In this document: piece by piece, positions 12,558-63,159 of the stretch
Position numbering within the stretch: the first letter of the stretch is position 1
Layout of the letters: every line of letters begins with the position of its first letter
Source: Temnopleurus reevesii
Lineage: Eukaryota > Echinodermata > Echinoidea > Temnopleuroida > Temnopleuridae
Assembly: GCA_036244855.1 (NCBI GenBank)
Contig: BQKZ01000078.1
Coordinates: 68,561-132,560, forward strand
Direction of reading: 5' to 3'
DNA length: 64,000 bases
Position numbers and translations under genes: made by a program
Notes under the pieces: model-generated
What the model was told of the DNA's origin: nothing
The model's database searches: none
The model's input: only the letters and a program-made list of their open reading frames with translations

Positions 12558-15500
12558 TAAACAGAATGTAGAGCAGGTGTTGACTGCATGTTCAACAATT
12601 AATAGTACATCAGTAAAGAGTCATTATCAGAGCCAAATTGAAGAATAAGTTTAAAAAAAAAGAAATGTAATTTGTTCACTTGTTTGTCATGAACATTATA
12701 GTATAACATACACCTTTCTAAATACTTGTTGAACATGTGAGTCAATGCATTATCAAGCTCCTTGGCATTATCATCATGTCCTACATGTACATGTCCAGTA
12801 CAACCAAGGAGCTTCCTTGGTACAACATCATGCATGAATAGTGTTGACTGCAATGGTTGCACCAATGCGCTGTTCCAGCTCCTGATCTGCAGTGCAAATA
12901 TACATGCCCATTGTGAATGCTTCCATGCTGAATGGAAAGGGAAATTCTTTTTGTTACATTTATACCCAATTCCACCGGCCTCTGGGGTCATGTGTCCACT
13001 TCAACACCTGAACTCACCGTAAAACATATCAGTGCAAACATGCTCTTTGGCCTCGTGTTTCACCAAAGTGCCTGATGACTCACGCGAGAGACAAAATTAA
13101 AATCAATAACTCATCGTTATCAGTTTGTGGATGGACAGATTGATACATTTTCCTAAGCCCTCTAACCCAAATGCATACAGAGCGTGTTCTGTGGATGTTC
13201 CTCGGCTTGAGTTGGCAGGAAACCTCGGGGACTGGGAACCATTTGTTGAATGGGGAGAATGTTGAATTCCTTACATGATTCAATCCATTTTTTACTGTAG
13301 GGGAATATTATGAGCTATTTAGATGTGATCTGTTGAATACATTCATTTATGCTCTGTGCGTAATATAGCCTGGGGAACCAGACAGCAAATATGATGTTTG
13401 CATTCCAGAAATATGAATAAATTTTATGGTGTTTGCATTTGTAGAAGTCATTATTTTTAGACGTTAACAATGAGGTTAACTAAAGAAATTGATTAATTAA
13501 ATGTTTTAAAAAACACACGAGAGGTACCTGTAATGCATTATACTCTGAAATGATTCTATGAACACTTGTTTTCTTTGAATTTATTTATTAAGGTGAAAAT
13601 ATTGTCTCGTGACAGGTATAAATGTTTTACCTTGATTGGAATTGTGTATGGGTTTTCTTTCTAGCTTGGTCAACTTCTGTGCAAATGAAGAAAAAATAAA
13701 TGACCTTTTAAATTTTTGTTACATCCTTTCCTGTTAAAGACAATTTCTTTTCGGTTTAAATTAAAATATTACAGTGAATCATTTAAAAACTAGACAATCA
13801 AAGCTATTTTTTATCTTTCTTTGTGCTATCTGGAATATGATATAATAAATACGAGATGGATTTTTCACAATGATAGCAGTAACGTTAGACAAATGGTTTT
13901 TAAAATTCTCTTCAAGACGATACCTCTCTTGTGAATGTACGTACGCAATGTATGTCGTATTGCAATGTCTCTCCCTATACCCAAACATGAATGTGAAGGT
14001 GTGGGGCAAGGCCTTATGCTCTTCCTGCCAATTGACATTGGAGTGGAATGAAAACAAGAACCTTCGGCTTCTGTAAGCGCACATCCATCCTCACATTACA
14101 GTAGAGGAGCATTTAAACTAATAACTCCAAATTGGAGTTCTGAAGATCCAATTGAAGTCGCACAGATCTATGTCAACATACCGGAGTATCGCATTCTGTT
14201 ACATACACAGCCAATGGAGGATGGATCAAACACAGAATTGGCTGCGACCTCGGTTGTCTTTCTGACAAATGGGAACCAATTCTGCATGGGATGAACTTAG
14301 TCCATTTTAATTTTTTTTTTATGTTCTTTCAATGAAGTGGATCATACTTGGGACCTTGATCCAGGAATATGTCCATCATTCAGTATCTAAAATAAGTAAA
14401 AAGTAAAACCAGGATAATATAATCAGATCTAAAAACAGACTGCAAGTGATTGTCCCTTTTCATACTTTCATGTTCACACCATTTTACAGTTTATTTAGAA
14501 CAAAATAGAGAATTCATTTTTTACTGTGAGGTACTTCAAATCAGTGTGGAAATGTGCATTTTGTTTCTAACAATGCATATACATGTACATGTAGGCCTCC
14601 TCATTTGTCATCATCAGAACCATGCAGATACCATTATGTAAATATACATCTAGTACTGTCATTATAAGACAATTTTCAAGTCATCATAATTCCATTTGCT
14701 GAGAATCTCAATCGTTAAAGATGGAAATTCCCCTTCCCACTCTTCCCTTGTTTGATGAAATATATAGCTTCCAGAAATGCATGGTATGGCTTTAAAATCC
14801 CATCTACTTGGACAGAGGGAGAATGCAACAGCTCCCTTGTGTAAGTTTCTCATTGCATCTTGCGGGGGCTGTTCACATCGCTCAAAACCATGATGCGGAA
14901 TCCCATCAAACAGTCATAAAAGGTTCTATGGAGAACCCAAGTATTAAAATGTGGAATGAACATTAAAAAATAAGATTAACAATACAGATTACTGTACATC
15001 TTCTTGAAATGGGTACTATGGGTATGAGATGCATTCAGTTGTGATGTTGAATATTTCCTTTTTTTCCTATTAGCTATTACATGTAGCTATTACATATCCA
15101 CTTTTTAATGGCTTGTGACAACCTTATGAGATTAAGTTCTTGTCTTGTCTTGGTTGTGTCAGCATGTGCAGACTAAATGACGCTGTACTGCAGCTACTTC
15201 TTTTGAAATCATTTGATAACACAAGTTAAGATGGGTAACTATTAAAATGGGAAAATATCGATCTAATATTCAGAAATGCATGCATGTTTTGATTATAGCA
15301 CTTTTTCATCAGCCATATTAACTTTATCGTCTACCATTTAAAATCCTTCTTGTCATTTCCCCGCAACATATTTGCCAACTCTATACTGTGTTTTTTCCCC
15401 CTACTGTGCAATGCCTGTGTGTAGCACAAATGGCAATCTACCGCTTTTTCAGTATATATTTCTGACTAGTACTGTACGCAGTTCTGACAAGTATGCAACA

Positions 15501-17177
15501 ACCGATTTGGGTATAGATTTATAGCTCTGCAGTTTAGTAGTTTTGTGATACTGCTGTGGGTACATGCAACAGTGATATGCTGTTTACCTGACTTGGAGTA
15601 TGCAAGTCACAAGCTTACAGGCCATTGACCTATCCCATTAGCAAAGCCTGATTGAATATTCAGAGGTATAATATTTGCTATTGGCCGCTAACCGGGGAAT
15701 AAGAATTCATTTCTCCCACGAAGTCACTCGCTTGATACGAGTTACCATACTGGGTTGTGAGTTACTGGATATTGTACAGAGTTCTGTGATATTGTTTGCA
15801 AGGAAACCATTGTTTGGATTTGGCCTTTGATAAGTGTGTTTTGGAAAAGGACTTGAATTGAAATTAAATGCATTCGCAGTAACCTCATAGTGCTCTGCTA
15901 TCAAAACACGATTTTGTACATATATTTTCTTTTCCCTGCCAAATGACAAGTCCTACAAATATCCATAGTCTAATGTATTCCAGTGGGTACAGGTATGTAC
16001 TGTTCATATGTGCATGATACTTTAAATATTATATTTGAGCGGACATATGATAAACTTTATCAATATTCAAATTGAATACATGCAGGCCAAAAGCAAATCA
16101 CAACAAAAGAATATCCTTGAAATCAGACTTTATTTGAGCCTGAAACTGTACTCTTGACATTCATTTTCATCTCTATATTTCAATGTTATTGAAATTGTGT
16201 AAACATTTCCCTTCCATTTGTACTTTCTCCATCTTGGTCAACCTGTACAAATACCTGTACTCTTGCCTCCATTATCTCACTGCCTTTTATGGACCTACTT
16301 CATTTTCCATTTTTGTCCACTGCTTGCCAAGTAAAGTGCTCTTTATACCTTCGTATTGCACTCATCCAATTACTCTGCTATCAATTGATAGCACAAAGAC
16401 AGGTGTACTGATATGTATGAATCCATGATTCTAAACAGAGTATTCTGACAAACAAAGAGGTAATGGTTGTCCAAATATTTTCTGTGAGAAGGGTATTCTT
16501 GGAATGTGTTTCATCGTGGTAGCTCATTCATAGAGATGTGCATACATGTACCTCTACAAATAGCTTTATGAAATAAAACCTTGATCTAAAAGAGTTGTTA
16601 AAAATTGTGGGAAACATGTATGAAGGAGCTGAATATGATTGGGGGGGGGGGAATTCCAATCCTTCAACTCTGTAATAAATTATTATTCCACACCTTTCAA
16701 TGCTTTTCATGAATTGATTCTTTGTGGGCATTTGAATTGACTGATGATATAGGCCTACTGTACTGTATATTTAGTGACCTGTCTTGGTACCACACTTCAT
16801 TTTTCTTGTCTGCCCTTTAATCTTTCCTTTGTAAGTTTTGGTGGATCTACATCAAAGTGTGTAAGCGAAAATGCTATCCTATGTTTATACCTCTGTCACA
16901 GTAAGGTGGTGTCAGAGGCATTTTATTTCTTATTTTTTATGAGGAAAGAAATAAAAAGGAACTCCTCATGAATCCGACATTAATGTATAGACATATTTGT
17001 GATAACTTTATTTCTATAATTTGTTATAATATGTTTAATACGAATGTCATCACGTAATGAAGTGACAATATGAAAAAGTTTTTTTTCTCATTGTAGCAAA
17101 ATTTAATCATGACTTTGATATGAATCGTCAGTTTGTTATCATTAGATATATTTGTTTATTTTTTAATATGTTTACAG

Positions 17178-55195
<38,018 letters not shown>

Positions 55196-55389
55196 TCAGA
55201 CTTTCTGTGGGTTGTGCCGGTCTCAATGGCATTGTAAATGCAGTCAGAGAAATGGCTGTCATCCATGGAATACAAGCGTGACATACTATTGACCCAGACA
55301 TTTTTATGACAGGGAATTTCTGTGAAAGTGAACTGGTGGTCGATAGCTTGCATGAAACTTTTGCAAATTGCAGAGGAGTAATCTGTTAC

Positions 55390-55395
55390 AATAAA
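55390..55395 (+). terminator. Candidate poly(A) signal AATAAA
   Basis: The first AATAAA after the stop, 195 bases downstream. Others lie at 56510, 57356, 58617, 59102 and 59207. AT content is high, so any one of them is weak evidence; the true 3' end is unknown. Confidence 0.3.
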
Positions 55396-55793
55396 CATGG
55401 TCATGTATTGGCATCAAATAGGCAGAGGCTCCAATTTCTATGAGCGTCATTCTTTTTTTTAAATGACCCTGTGAAAAAAAGTTCAATGTAACCATGTAGC
55501 ACCAAGCAGAGTGTACCTGACGAGTATTCACAAAGCCCTTCTTACCTCTCAGAAAGACTGAAGAATCTTTTTTTTTTCAACTATTTATAGAAAAAGTACT
55601 AATTATCAGTTGTTCTTAAAACCTTTCTTTACTGAGAATATCTTGTATAAAAAACCTGTAAATTTAAAAACTTGCAGTGGTATGGAGCTCCATACCCTTT
55701 AGTCTTGAAATGATGCACGTTTATCACACAACCCGATTATTTAGTGAATGCAGTCATGCTTTGTGATAAAGGCTGCCATTCAACACCAGGAGT

Positions 55794-55880
55794 TGTCATT
55801 TAGTGCAAGGGGAGGGTCACCACTCGGTCGTAGAGGTACCTGTAAATAACTCTACCAACGGCTTTCTGAAGTACAACTCG
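55794..55880. repeat. Degraded copy of the internal part of the element at 56859
   Basis: AAGGGGAGGGTCACCACTCG and CGTAGAGGTACCTG resemble GGAAAGGGTCACCAAGCGTT and TGTAGAGTTATGCG in the element at 56859. The termini are not recognisable. Confidence 0.4.
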
Positions 55881-56858
55881 GGTCCATTTGCATAAAGCTT
55901 TAAATTAGGATAGCTTTGCCATCTAGGAAAAATCATAAGGAATCCTTGATGCTGATTGGCCATTGGGCTCCTTTGTCACAATAATAGCCATTCAGAATAT
56001 CAGGTTTATGCAGTGGGACTGTGATTAGCCCATGAACTGATATCATATAGACTCGCATTGAACAATGATTTTGATTGGTTCCTGCAATCAAATGCTATTT
56101 GTAAGCAACATATCTTGAGTTGAACCAACCCTTATTCAGTATTCATGATTATAAAACAATATGACATTGTTCTTTAGATAGCCATGTTTTGTCTCCATCT
56201 TTTTAGGCTTCAAAATGTCTTAATTTTGTTCTATAAGAACAACATATAGAACCTAAACCAGGAAATGCAGAAATGTTTTCATGTATTCATTTTCCCTAGC
56301 TTACTTGAAAAAGATAAATAAGGGTAAAGTAAAGAATTGAAGGTAAACATATCATTTTATCCAACGTCCTTCACCGTTGAAAAATTTGGGCTTGTTTTCT
56401 GGCAAAGCAACACAAAAATGTATTTTCGCTTAATCATGATATTAGCGCATCACGTATAATAATAATAATGATTGAATTCTGCCATTTGAATGTAGATTTG
56501 CACTTTCGAAATAAATTTCCTCACAGTTTACTAGATTGTTGCAATATAAATCTATTAAGAGGTAGCAAAAAACTCCGGTGGAGCAGATAAGATAATACCG
56601 TATCTGCAGGTTGTACCGTACATGTGTTTTAAGACTTTTTTCAGTACTATATTTTGTCTCAGTGTTTTTCTGTACTGTTTGAAAATTTTGCACCATTTAT
56701 GATCAGGTATATGTATTTTATGAATAATTTCACTCACATTTGTTGGAATATTGCTTGGTGTGACATGAAAATCTCTGCACTTTGAGCTGATTTGATATGA
56801 GTGTGTTAATGTTTATAAATCAATAACGTTTTCATATTGAGTCAATGAATGTCAACCA

Positions 56859-57032
56859 GGGTTGTGTTTCATAGAACTGTTCATAGATCTTTGCATGACT
56901 CTACGAATGACACGTCACTCTTTCATAGATGTGATTAAGCCCCAGAGGTTATCATTGAGTACAGGAAAGGGTCACCAAGCGTTTGTAGAGTTATGCGAAT
57001 CTCTTTCCAAACAGTTTTATGAAACATAGCCC
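56859..57032. mobile_element. GGGTTGTGTTTCAT element, longer form
   Basis: 174 bp. The left end GGGTTGTGTTTCATAGAACT pairs with the right end AACAGTTTTATGAAACATAG followed by CCC. The interior has CATGACTCTACGAATGAC and CACCAAGCGTTTGTAGAGTT, themselves partly inverted. It shares termini with 35887. Confidence 0.7.
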
Positions 57033-58030
57033 AGGTCTTAGGATCTACTTGTTGTACTGTATTTATCAAGCAGGTCACAATGATGGACCCTTTTCAGGTA
57101 CTTAATTTAGTAGAGGTTAAATCAAATGGCACACTTAATATTGTATTTATATTCTACATGTTATATCCCAGACATGTATTTCACAGCACAAACGTTTTCT
57201 TGAACCGTTTTACCATTTATCTCATGTCCAAAGGAGATCCATTGACAAAGTTTCTCTTCAGCAAACCTTTCATCTTCCAGCAACAGCTGGATCTTGAACC
57301 AATTTGTATTATTTATTGCTCTGTCTAGCAAGCCATTGGCAAGGTCTCAAATTTCAATAAAAATGACTGTTTTATAACCAAGATGTAACTTTTTAGGAAA
57401 ATACAGTCAAAACTGCATAAGTCAAATTTCTATTACGTCGAGCTGACTTTAATTATGGTCCCTAGAGATTTTACCTAGGCAGAGTTACCTGTACCTGATT
57501 TCAACATATTTATACGAAGGGATTGTATACAGAGGTATAGGTTGTATGATAATTCATGAACTTTTGTGAGCATGTTTGATAATTTGATCATTATTCAGTT
57601 ACATCTCTGGATGGTATGAATATGTATAAACCCACAAGTCTTTTGATAGAATAAGAACATTCATTGAAATAAATTCAAACTGTATATGGCCCATGTACTT
57701 AAAATATTTCAAGGCTTTGCACCTAGACCCGAAAGGGAGATATTGATAAAATGATTGCACTTGTATTCATATCAGGTTATCCGTCACTTCCATTTGCAAT
57801 AAGATGCTATTCAATCATGCTCTTTTGATAAGTTATCTTCATTTATAGTCAAAGGAACTTAGAAATATTTTGGGGAAATCTAGAGCATGCTTTAAAAGTG
57901 TAAAAGATTCTGGATTATGTGACCTTTTATTTAGATTTAACTTATTTATTTCGGGTAACTTCTTAGCGTTTGCTCTCTTCTTTCATAGAATACCAGTTGA
58001 TGTGTTATGAATGTAAATTGAATTTTTACA

Positions 58031-58127
58031 AATATGGTGATACCTCTTTACATTAACAAGGTCCTTTGGAACATGAAAGTTAGTTTGATATATCAGGAAC
58101 CATGGTACAACATTACAAAAATTGAGG
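58031..58127. repeat. Degraded pogo/Tigger-like MITE fragment
   Basis: GGTGATACCTCTTTACATTA, then ACAAGGTCCTTTGGAACATG and GATATATCAGGAACCATGG resemble the 5' half of the element at 60586. Confidence 0.4.
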
Positions 58128-59454
58128 ACATTATGGTTATGCTATGAAAAAAAATTGCAGATTTTGCGTGCACCACTTGGAAAGGTGAAAATTAATTACC
58201 GAAATAATGTGCTCATTCAATATTTAGGTGTGTTGATTCAAGGAATAGTATAAGTTTGTTATTATTTCTGTACTCCAGCAATTCACCGGAAGTGTGTGAT
58301 ACATGTACATGTATACAGATCCCTTTGGGATTGAAAAAAAAATGGTATTTACATGTTAAGTCATGCCTCATTCTAAAGAGCACCAATTTACCAAGGTCTC
58401 ATAATGAGTTGATTTACTGTTTCTGTCTGGGGTTTTTTTTAAAATTTTATTTTAGCCCTGTTATAACAAGGTTGTTGTTCGTCATAGCAATGTCAGCTTG
58501 CACGAGTTCACTAAAAACCTTTGGGTTCTCATTTGGTATTACCACAGATTTGTCCAGTTTGAAGAGGGGTATGATTTGATGTGTTGGAAGAGGCAACTGG
58601 CTAGTTATTCATTGAAAATAAATTGCAGATGAAGTCTCAAGTTGATTAAAAATAAAAGTACTGTTCAAAAATATATGTAGTTAAATGAATACAGTATTTA
58701 ATTATGAAGCAAAGTCCTCATTTTTCAAAGAATATTTCCATATACTGTAGTTTCAGCTCATTGATTTAAAATTATTTCTTTTATATGTAACTATTCTATT
58801 CAGAAATGTGCTTCTTCCCAAATATGTATTATGGTATTTGACCTTAATTCTTTTAATGTGATATGATGAAATAGAATTCTTCTTTAATCTTTATTGTATT
58901 TTGAGCCAAAGAGGAGAGAACAATTGATTATTTGATTAATTTATGTGGCAGCTATGAATTTTATTTTCTGCACAATGTTTCTGCTTTAATAAGATGATTG
59001 TATATTTCTGATATTACTTGATAGTGCTAAATTAAGCTTTATGTGTACATGGTTGAAGCATTGCTGCACTGGATAAAATAGATATGCGTGTAATGAATTG
59101 AAATAAATTGGTTTCAAAGATTAATTGCTGTATGTATTTAGACATACAGGTTTTTCTCAAGCTAGTCAATGTTGACTAGAATTTGTATATTAAAGGATGT
59201 GTAAAAAATAAACTGGCTAAAATATAAGCATAATTGATATAGACTCGATTGTTTTTCTTCCTTATGAAGCAACACTACTATTTGGAATCGACCTTTGCTG
59301 ATAGGGTGTTTGTGGAATTCTTGTCAATGAAGGATGTGAGGCAGAGGAGAGAAGAGAGGGGTGGAATATAGGAGTTTGGGAGTATATGATAACCAATGGG
59401 CGACCACTTGTTCAGTAAGATACTTTGATAGTTTTATTAACTGAGTAAACACTA

Positions 59455-59603
59455 TGGCCCATATTCCGATAGCGAGGTTTAACTTAACCCGGGAATAAGC
59501 CATTGTTATTTTGACCTGGTCTATTGAAAAGTTAAACCAAGGGTCTAAATGACAATGACTTAGACCTGGGTTAATTTAAACCTCGCTATCGGAATACAGG
59601 TCA
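59455..59603. mobile_element. Hairpin MITE with ATTCCGATAGCGAGGTTTAA ends
   Basis: 149 bp. 36-base arms with about four mismatches: the left has ATTCCGATAGCGAGGTTTAA, the right TTAAACCTCGCTATCGGAAT. The inner part has a second weak pair (TTAACCCGGG, CCTGGGTTAA). Confidence 0.75.
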
Positions 59604-59798
59604 TAGAATACAATGTACAGAAATACCAACCTTTTGGTATACGGATGAAGATCAAGATTACGATATGACTCACCCAACGACTCTCGTGAGAAATATTTAT
59701 ATAGCTGATTCCATCCATTTCTGAAAAGTTGGCACCTCTGTTGATATGTTTTGTATTTAATTAAGCGGAATAAATGCTCTATACAACAATACATCATT

Positions 59799-60238
59799 CA
59801 TGAATGTTGAATATTGCATGTATTTCTAAGTTGCTAAGAGTTTGATGGAAATTATGTGGTCCCCAATTTATTCATGTTTGCCCACAGATAAAACTATGTA
59901 CATGTATTCAACTGTTGACAAATAATGATTCTACAAAAGTAAATTCTCACCAACTATAAATGGATATTCAAAACTACTCGAGGGTTGTATTAAAGCAGTA
60001 TTGGTATTTCACATAATACATTACAATGCACTAGCCATGAATGTTGAATATTGCATGTATTTCTAAGTTGATAAGAGTGTGATGGAAATTATGTGGTCCC
60101 CAATACCACATAATCATCATGCAGCCAAATTTATTCATGTTTGCCCACAGATAAAACTATGTACATGTATTCAGCTGTTAACAAATAATGATTTTACAAA
60201 AGTAAATTCTCACCAGCTATAAATGGATATTCAAAACT
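59799..60238 (+). repeat. Two-copy tandem duplication, about 178 and 203 bp
   Basis: Copy 1 at 59799-59976 and copy 2 at 60036-60238 both start CATGAATGTTGAATATTGCA and end ATAAATGGATATTCAAAACT. Copy 2 has an extra segment of about 25 bases (CCACATAATCATCATGCAGC). A few substitutions separate them, and 59 unrelated bases lie between. Confidence 0.9.
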
Positions 60239-60397
60239 CTAAGCAGGCTCTAAGGGCATATGGGCAAGCATGTTCATCTTTACTTTATTCTTTATATTTT
60301 CTATCATTTCACCATTTTGTGTTTTTTGTGATGCAGCACAATGCACCTTTGGTTATGTTTAAAGGAACAAAACTGTATAAAATGAGAGACTACACCA

Positions 60398-60480
60398 GGA
60401 CTGTAAAGCTTTCACCGACATGAGCACCTAAGGTGGACCTGTGTGCTATACAAGTAGCCACCATTATTATTATTATTATC
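60398..60480 (+). mobile_element. SINE 3' end fragment
   Basis: It matches the last part of the SINE at 25981: CTGTAAAGCTTTCACCGACA, TGAGCACCTAAGGTGGACCT, GTGCTATACAAGTAGCCACC and an (ATT)n tail. The tRNA head is absent, so this is a 5'-truncated or internally initiated copy. Confidence 0.8.
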
Positions 60481-60585
60481 AATGTATCAGTGGCAAGAAT
60501 TGCACACTTTGGAGTTGTTAGCTTGGACCAACATTGCAACTTGTCTCACTTAGAAACAAGCGCAGTATGTCATGTCTATACCTTA

Positions 60586-60763
60586 TACAGTGAAACCTCT
60601 TTATAACAAGGTCCTTGGGACCATGAAAATTACCTTGTTATATCCAGTTCCGCACTATATCAGGGTAAAAAAACCCAGAACTATAAAGAGCTGGGACCTA
60701 TAAAATCTCCTTGTAACAGGTACCTCGCTATATCCGACCTCTTTATAACGAGGTTCCACTGTA
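60586..60763. mobile_element. Pogo/Tigger-like MITE, copy 2
   Basis: Starts TACAGTGAAACCTCTTTATA and ends TATAACGAGGTTCCACTGTA. Inverted termini begin CAGT with flanking TA. The interior has AAGGTCCTTGGGACCATGA. About 178 bp. Confidence 0.82.
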
Positions 60764-60844
60764 TTGAATGCCAATATTTCTTACCAGCTGAACTAATATT
60801 CTTAATGGTCTATTTCTAGAAAAACAGGCTTGCCTAATTTGAGA

Positions 60845-60960
60845 TGATGAACAAGGATGGAGAGATAGAGGGGAGAAAGAAAGATAAAAAGTAAACTATG
60901 AAAGAAAGAAAAGAAGAAGTGAAAGAAGTAGATGATAGAGAGAAAAAAAGAAGGGGTGAT
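60845..60960. repeat. Purine-rich tract
   Basis: About 115 bases, mostly A and G (AGAGGGGAGAAAGAAAGATA and similar). Low-complexity; open frames across it are not credible. Confidence 0.6.
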
Positions 60961-61121
60961 GGAAATTCATGCAGAAGACTAAAATTGCATCCCCCATCTC
61001 TCATAAAACAATTGTGAGATAACATATAACTTGATAATAATATATATTTGTACAGATTCATTTAATTTACAGAAACATTACAACAAGCACTTATTTACAG
61101 TATAATACAAGGTTACAGAGG

Positions 61122-61235
61122 TTAGTTCTTAAAAATACAATAGAATATATCAGCACAGTAAAATGTCACATAGGGTACNTTAGTTCTTAAAAATACAATA
61201 GAATATATCAGCACAGTAAAATGTCACATAGGGTA
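61122..61235. repeat. Duplicated 56-base block around a single N (assembly join)
   Basis: 61122-61177 and 61180-61235 are identical (TTAGTTCTTAAAAATACAAT to CACATAGGGTA), separated by C and one N at 61179. The pattern is as at 44204, pointing to an unmerged contig overlap. Confidence 0.92.
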
Positions 61236-61382
61236 TTTATTAAATTTTCAAGAAATGAAGAGCTTCTTTAATTACAGAATTCATTCAAGAGAAGAATATC
61301 AAAATAAGTTTATAACTCTGAGACTAGTTTGAACTTTTCTTTGCTCTTATTTGGGCAAATGAACAAACGAAGATGATATACC

Positions 61383-62272
61383 GGTTGTTGCTAGAAAATT
61401 GCAACTGATTTCAGTTACATGTATATTGAAAATTGAAACATGCATTTTCATTTCTCACAAGACCTGCTTGAAAACATGATTTTTATCATCATTATTTATT
61501 TTTCAACTTCTCAACTTCTCAATAGTTACAGTGTACGAAAAAAAAAAAATACAAAGATACAAGAATTAGGAGTAGAATAAATAATAATAATATAATATGG
61601 ACTAGCCTTGAGGGAGAAACAACATTTATGGCCCCGAGTAAAATCGTATTGCCCGAGTTGAAGACGAGGGTAATACGATTCTACTCAGGGCCATGAATGT
61701 CTCCCGAAAGAGATATTGTTATTATCCATTGTCCATATTGTTATTAGTAACCAAATCAGACATCTAGAGCGAACACGAAATCCATGAAATAAACCAATGG
61801 CAAAATTAAAAGTGGTTGCTCGCGAGATCGTGGCCCGCGTATTTCGGATGTGAATTTATTGCCCGCTGTTTTACACGCAAAATCCTATAGACATTTGACC
61901 GAGGGCAATAAAGTAATCTATGGAACGCTCTGTCTTTTACAGGGCAATAAAGTGTAAAAATCATATTGCTCAGATGTCTGATACGGTTAATAATATAATA
62001 TACATGAAGGACTTAGGAACACAATGTAAGCAGAATATTAATATTAACATTATCAAATGACTATTCGAAAAATATTAATCAAAGATTTTTAAGTGGAATC
62101 GAATAGTATTCGCAAGATAACTGACATTTTAAAAATCAATATGTAGTGATAGTTACCAACATTTTTTAAAAGCATATTGTGAAGCGTTGGCGGTTATGAT
62201 AAAATATTGAGCTTTTGATTGGTTTGTGCTGATCAACTGCAACTAACAATGGATTGCAACTTTCTAGCAGCA
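61383..62272. mobile_element. GTTGCTAGAAA-ended element, copy 3, interrupted by other elements
   Basis: The left part has GGTTGTTGCTAGAAAATTGC and ACATGCATTTTCATTTCTCA, matching the interior of the copy at 26277. The right part ends CAACTGCAACTAACAATGGA, then TTGCAACTTTCTAGCAGCA. Between them lies about 430 bases of a different inverted-repeat element (61636-61995). Confidence 0.5.
61636..61995. mobile_element. Inner inverted-repeat element(s) with GCAATAAAGT motifs
   Basis: A short hairpin at about 61636-61692 (GAGTAAAATCGTATTGCCCG against GGTAATACGATTCTACTCAG) is followed by a longer pair: TTATTAGTAACCAAATCAGA, CATCT near 61741 against CAGATGTCTGATACGGTTAA near 61972. GGGCAATAAAGT-type sequence recurs inside. 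It is non-coding and is read as a MITE or compound element. Confidence 0.55.
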
Positions 62273-62656
62273 GCCACCCTGCCCCCCCCCCTACACACAG
62301 AATGAGGCAAAAAAAATAAAATTGTGCCCCGAGAAACCATCTTTGAAAAGTTTCATTGGTCTAGCAACAAAGTGGGGTTTTTATAAAATATGTTTCATGT
62401 GACGATAAGACTTGGAATGTAGCCAAAACAGGGAAAATAACGCTCAAAATGAATTATTAAGTTTGTATTTCACATGTTCATCTCTAATTTTACTATGCTG
62501 TTTAAAATGAGTTCAAGGTTTTCCCCAAAAATAAAATTATCCAAGCAGTTGTTGGAAGGCAACCCAAACTATTTTTTACCTCATGTTAACAAGGGTGCCA
62601 TTGAGAATCAATGAAATAATCTGAAAAACATCTGGATCATCATGGAGAGTGTTAAA

Positions 62657-62835
62657 TACAGTCAAACCTCGTTATAACGAGGTCCTTGGGACCAGAGAAA
62701 TTATCTCTTTATATCGAAACCTTGTTATATCAAGGCCAAAATACAATAAAATAAAAAGAGATGGGACAAGGAAAACTACCTTGTTTTAACGAGATCTTGT
62801 TATATCAGTGCTCTTTATAACAAGGTTGGACTGTA
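62657..62835. mobile_element. Pogo/Tigger-like MITE, copy 3
   Basis: Starts TACAGTCAAACCTCGTTATA and ends TTATAACAAGGTTGGACTGT followed by A. About 179 bp, TA-flanked. The interior has ACGAGGTCCTTGGGACCAGA. Confidence 0.82.
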
Positions 62836-63159
62836 GGTACTTCAACTGAAAAATTAAAGCCCCTCCAAATTTCAGTGGTCATTTACAAAAATTTCTGTAA
62901 GCTATAATTTCAGACAGGACACTTGGTAGATGTTGTTTGTTCGATCTCTCTAAAAAGACTTTTCTCCATGAGGGAAAAATTGTTAAGTTGTTCTCTATGA
63001 ATATGCATATTTTCATTTCAATCATCACAGCAAACATGGAAAGTAATTTCATAAATAGGCATAAGACAAAATATCTTCCACATTTCATTTGATATTCATT
63101 GTGATCTATTAAGTCTTCTTTTCTTTCTGAAATATGCTCAATAAATACGATCAATGAAA

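Larger units (their letters stand above)
1..17177. other. Non-coding 5' region or upstream intron
   Basis: I see no exon that can be supported here. Open frames are short (130 residues at most), lack recognisable domains and overlap low-complexity or repeat sequence. The first recognised coding exon starts in phase 1, so at least one coding exon lies upstream, either here unrecognised or before the window. The stretch holds a hairpin MITE, a diverged three-copy repeat, a pyrimidine tract and homopolymer runs, listed separately. No promoter could be called. Confidence 0.6.

Noticed and set aside
12599..12991. 130-codon minus-strand frame overlapped by plus-strand frames at 12762-13022
   Set aside because: No recognisable domain, no splice-site support and a composition typical of translated non-coding DNA.
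60223..60423. 66-codon plus-strand frame
   Set aside because: It spans the end of the tandem duplication and the SINE fragment; composite of repeats.
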